NCBI GenBank assembly: GCA_016838885.1
Contig: JAEKNW010000316.1
Location: 1 to 32,816 of the forward strand
DNA length: 32,816 nucleotides
Reading direction: 5' to 3'
Origin: Candidatus Cloacimonadota bacterium
GTDB lineage: Bacteria > Cloacimonadota > Cloacimonadia > Cloacimonadales > JAFGVF01
Part shown: piece after piece, positions 30,194 through 32,816 of the stretch
Numbering within the stretch: position 1 is the stretch's first letter
How the letters are laid out: each line of letters opens with the position of its first letter
Notes under the pieces: generated by a model
What the model was told of the DNA's origin: nothing
Database searches by the model: none
The model's input: only the letters and a program-made list of their open reading frames with translations
Position numbers and translations under genes: made by a program

Positions 30194-31396
30194 ATGGATT
30201 ACAAGAAAATCTTCTCTCAAAGCACGAGAAAGCAAGGTTCATCTATGATTAGAGAACTAGTTGCTTCTACAAGAGGAATCGAAGGGTTAATCTCTTTTGC
30301 AGGAGGCTTTCCTTCACCAAAGACATTCCCAACTAAAGAACTAAGTGAATTATATGCTGATGTAGTTAAAAACGAAGGCTGTGAAGTTTTACAATATGGG
30401 GCATCAGAAGGGGATCCTGTTTTTAAACAAGCCCTAATCAACTATGAGATTAAATCAAACCTTAAAGCTTCTGAGATTATAACAAGTGTTGGCTCTACTA
30501 ATGCTATCTTCGCTTATGCAAAATGTTTCATTGATGAAGGAGATTATGTTATCTGCGAAGCTCCTAGTTTTCTTGGAACTGTAGTAGCCTTTGAAGCCAT
30601 GGGAGCTAAATTGCAAGGCATAGAAGTTGAAGATGATGGGATGGATATGGTCCAATTAGAGGTAGAAATTCAAAAACTAATTGCTGATAATCAAAAAATC
30701 AAGTTTATTTATACTATCCCAGAGTTTCAGAATCCAACCGGTGTTACTATGAGTAAAATCAAAAGAGAAAGACTTATAGAGCTTGCAGAACTCTATGATA
30801 TACCAATTCTGGAAGATAACCCTTATGGGGAACTTCGCTATTGTGGTCAAAGAATTGATTCAATCTTCGAAATCGCTCGAATGCAAAATAAAAATATTGT
30901 TACAAGTGTTAAATCATTTTCTAAAGTTCTAGGACCTGGTATGCGCTCAGCTTACATGATGGGTGATGAAGTTATTATTGCTAAAGTTGCACTTTGGATG
31001 CAGAAGATAATCGTTTCTAGTGATTGTGTTACTCAAAGAGTTGTTGGAAGATTTTTAGAAAGAAATATGTTAGATGCTCAACTTCAAAAAATATCAGAAA
31101 TCTATAAACCAAGTCTAAATGCCATGCTTGATGCCCTGGAAAAATATATGCCTAGCACTTTAAAGTGGACTAAGCCTGAAGGTGGGATGTTTATCTGGAT
31201 TACTCTTCCTCAAGATATGAGTGGTGATGAACTCTTTGAAGCTGCCAAAGCGGAAAAAGTTTGCTTTATTCCCGGCTCCAAGTTCTATCCAAAAGGACAG
31301 GAAAAATACAATGCCATTAGACTTAACTTCACCTTTGCTGATCCTGCTACCATTGAAGAAGGGGTCAAGAGATTAGCAAGGTTGTTTAAAAAATAA
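30194..31396 (+). CDS. PLP-dependent aminotransferase, fold type I (LysN/KAT-like)
   Basis: 400 aa, full length for a class I/II aminotransferase without a GntR domain. The landmarks are FAGGFPSPKTFP (substrate loop, about 35-46), VGSTNAIF, NPTG (180-183), LEDNPYGELRY (D208, Y211), the Schiff-base lysine in SVKSFSKVLGPGMR (K244, R251) and the C-terminal NAIRLNFTF with the carboxylate-binding Arg. The AGGFP and EDNPYGELRY signatures point to the 2-aminoadipate/kynurenine/branched-chain group (LysN, KAT II), which usually accepts several 2-oxo acids. AGGTAAGAAG precedes the ATG. In an amino-acid-fermenting anaerobe it would feed deamination or synthesis; the substrate is not settled by sequence. 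Confidence 0.93.
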   Translation: MDYKKIFSQSTRKQGSSMIRELVASTRGIEGLISFAGGFPSPKTFPTKELSELYADVVKNEGCEVLQYGASEGDPVFKQALINYEIKSNLKASEIITSVGSTNAIFAYAKCFIDEGDYVICEAPSFLGTVVAFEAMGAKLQGIEVEDDGMDMVQLEVEIQKLIADNQKIKFIYTIPEFQNPTGVTMSKIKRERLIELAELYDIPILEDNPYGELRYCGQRIDSIFEIARMQNKNIVTSVKSFSKVLGPGMRSAYMMGDEVIIAKVALWMQKIIVSSDCVTQRVVGRFLERNMLDAQLQKISEIYKPSLNAMLDALEKYMPSTLKWTKPEGGMFIWITLPQDMSGDELFEAAKAEKVCFIPGSKFYPKGQEKYNAIRLNFTFADPATIEEGVKRLARLFKK

Positions 31397-31423
31397 AATA
31401 AATCAATTGAGAGATATTACAAA

Positions 31424-32689
31424 ATGGGAATCAATGAAATTGAAGATAAAGTATCTGACTTTCTGGAACTTATCCAAGAAGTCCAATATGATTGGTTCCC
31501 ATTTATTCAGTCTGCAGATGATGTAGAACATCTCTTAAAAAGAGGTTATAATCCTATATCAGAATATACTAAACTATTAGATAGTCTTAAAATAACAGAT
31601 AATCAAGAGGACATATTTCTTTATATGGAGTCTCGAGTATATTTACATCTCATGTTTTTAACTTCACATAGCTTTAATCTCAAGCAATTATCTACTATAA
31701 ATGAAATTGATCAAGAACTGCTCAAGAGACAATGGTATTACATGAAATATACTAATCGGAGAAATGTTTTAGTTGAAGGAGAGTTTGCCAAATTTTATGA
31801 ATGGTTAGAAGATGTTAGGTCAGATGAAGAAGAGTTAGGATGCTGGTCAAAATTAGTAGTTCATCTAAGCAAAGAGTCGATTACAAAACTATGGGCAAAC
31901 AAACTTGATTTTGGGCAGGTTCATAACTTCTGTAATGATAACTTTAATTATTCTTCAGAACTTCTAGAGCAATATTCTCAAGCTTTAGACATTAAGATTG
32001 AAAGTAAGCATATAAGCGAAATGATTGCCCTAAACTTTACTAAAAGATATCATCTTCATCATCTCTTAATGAACAGTTTCCCCTTTCATGATGATGATTT
32101 GCACATAATGTCAAAGACTGATAAAGATATTCTGGCAAGAGATGATTGGAGCCAAGTTTTATCTGATTATGATTTTATTCAGATAAGAGATTTTTGCTTA
32201 TGGTTGAAAGAAGCAAGAAGGAAAGAGCATTATAAAGGTCATTGGTACTATCAAGGCAATGATTTACTCCCAATAAAAAAGATGAAATGGAATATTAACA
32301 AAGCAATAATTATTGATGTTGTTAAGCTAAAATCAAAGAAATATGAGATGAGCGAAATAGTCTCCTGGTATGCAGATTTATTGATTATCAACCAGGAGAT
32401 AAATGACAGATTAGTCTTTCGAATTATTCAAGGCAGAAAATTTATTCATGAAGTTATTTATAAACGAAAAGAATGGCTTAGTAATTTAGATTTGTCAATA
32501 ACTTATTTCCTCGATCAAGAATTACTCATTAATCACCTTCAATATCAATCTAAAATGAATGAGTCTCAGAATGTTAGATTTGCAGATTATCTTATGTGGC
32601 TAAAAGATGCTATCTCTCTAGAGAAAGAAGAGGGATATTGGCAGGGATATCAAAAGTCCCGCTTAACCCATCTTTACCACATTTTTTAG
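31424..32689 (+). CDS. Unrecognised protein with three tandem ~133-residue repeats
   Basis: 421 aa, acidic and Trp-rich, no signal peptide or membrane segment, probably all-helical. I recognise no family. The chain is three copies of one unit: W24/W157/W289 open each copy, and a W-L-x(4)-R-like helix ending in G-x-W closes it (WLEDVRSDEEELGCW 127-141, WLKEARRKEHYKGHW 260-274, WLKDAISLEKEEGYW 392-406). Spacings of 132-133 residues hold at both landmarks and the inner WL-to-W spacing is 14 in all three. It follows the aminotransferase by 27 nt with a weak GAGAGA ribosome-binding site (31409-31414), so it may share that transcript, but there is no functional clue in this. Confidence 0.85.
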   Translation: MGINEIEDKVSDFLELIQEVQYDWFPFIQSADDVEHLLKRGYNPISEYTKLLDSLKITDNQEDIFLYMESRVYLHLMFLTSHSFNLKQLSTINEIDQELLKRQWYYMKYTNRRNVLVEGEFAKFYEWLEDVRSDEEELGCWSKLVVHLSKESITKLWANKLDFGQVHNFCNDNFNYSSELLEQYSQALDIKIESKHISEMIALNFTKRYHLHHLLMNSFPFHDDDLHIMSKTDKDILARDDWSQVLSDYDFIQIRDFCLWLKEARRKEHYKGHWYYQGNDLLPIKKMKWNINKAIIIDVVKLKSKKYEMSEIVSWYADLLIINQEINDRLVFRIIQGRKFIHEVIYKRKEWLSNLDLSITYFLDQELLINHLQYQSKMNESQNVRFADYLMWLKDAISLEKEEGYWQGYQKSRLTHLYHIF

Positions 32690-32791
32690 AAAAACATTAT
32701 TCCTAAGGGGTTTCTTCAAAATTAGGACACTACAATATGACCTTTTCTTTTTTTTCTACTCAGTCTATTTTGAAGCTGTGTACGTTTTTAA

Positions 32792-32808
32792 TATCCCTAA
32801 AGGGGATA
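32792..32808 (+). other. Small hairpin in the 3' tail of the window
   Basis: TATCCC (32792-32797) and GGGATA (32803-32808) form a 6-bp stem with a 5-nt loop, followed by AATAGTTT to the window end. The T-run is too poor to call a terminator. The rest of 32690-32816 is AT-rich with no gene seen. Confidence 0.3.
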
Positions 32809-32816
32809 AATAGTTT

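Overview
AT-rich bacterial window dominated by one 20.7-kb gene (573-21254, + strand) for a secreted, multidomain surface protein of 6,893 residues. The rest holds a repeat-packed intergenic region (21255-22132), a soluble-adenylyl-cyclase-like signalling protein, a five-gene redox/signalling operon built around a [FeFe]-hydrogenase-like iron-sulfur protein, an RluA-type pseudouridine synthase on the minus strand, a PLP aminotransferase, and an unrecognised triple-repeat protein. The style is that of an anaerobic, fermentative or syntrophic member of the FCB group. Candidatus Cloacimonadota is my best guess, from the giant protein with SYGDGWNG, GLUG, PKD and choice-of-anchor-D modules together with the DRTGG / HATPase / hydrogenase-like / PHP cluster. 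No rRNA or universal marker is present, so this is inference.

Region by region: 1-572 carries one copy of a >=102-bp direct repeat, an apparently perfect sigma-70 promoter (TTGACA-N17-TATAAT) and a long (~285 nt) leader with two clear hairpins. 573-21254 is the giant gene, closed by a strong intrinsic terminator. Its protein has a signal peptide, then mixed FN3, jelly-roll, GLUG and PKD modules. A long central tract alternates ASH (choice-of-anchor D) and BACON-like beta-sandwiches, four of which carry large inserted domains. A right-handed beta-helix follows, with nine copies of an invariant 13-residue motif, then a PKD and an FN3-like domain. 21255-22132 is non-coding and contains short repeats in both orientations, a ~210-bp element with imperfect terminal inverted repeats, the second copy of the 102-bp repeat, and a cloverleaf-like palindrome.

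22133-25873 encodes a two-cyclase-domain, STAND-type ATPase, TPR protein laid out like mammalian soluble adenylyl cyclase. 25952-29186 is a tightly spaced operon: DRTGG protein, RsbW-like ATPase, hydrogenase-like iron-sulfur protein, second DRTGG protein, PHP phosphoesterase. The hydrogenase-like protein keeps the four presumed H-cluster cysteines but lacks the proton-relay cysteine, which fits a sensory or regulatory role better than bulk hydrogen turnover. 29183-30088 (-) is a pseudouridine synthase convergent with that operon. A 105-bp divergent spacer leads to the aminotransferase (30194-31396) and a downstream protein of three ~133-residue tandem repeats (31424-32689).

The strongest leads are the protein-level invariance of the nine beta-helix motifs despite heavy synonymous drift, the recurrent insertion of unrelated domains at one site in BACON-like folds, and the direct repeats that bracket the giant gene. 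The window begins exactly where the left repeat begins, so position 1 may be a contig edge at a repeat.
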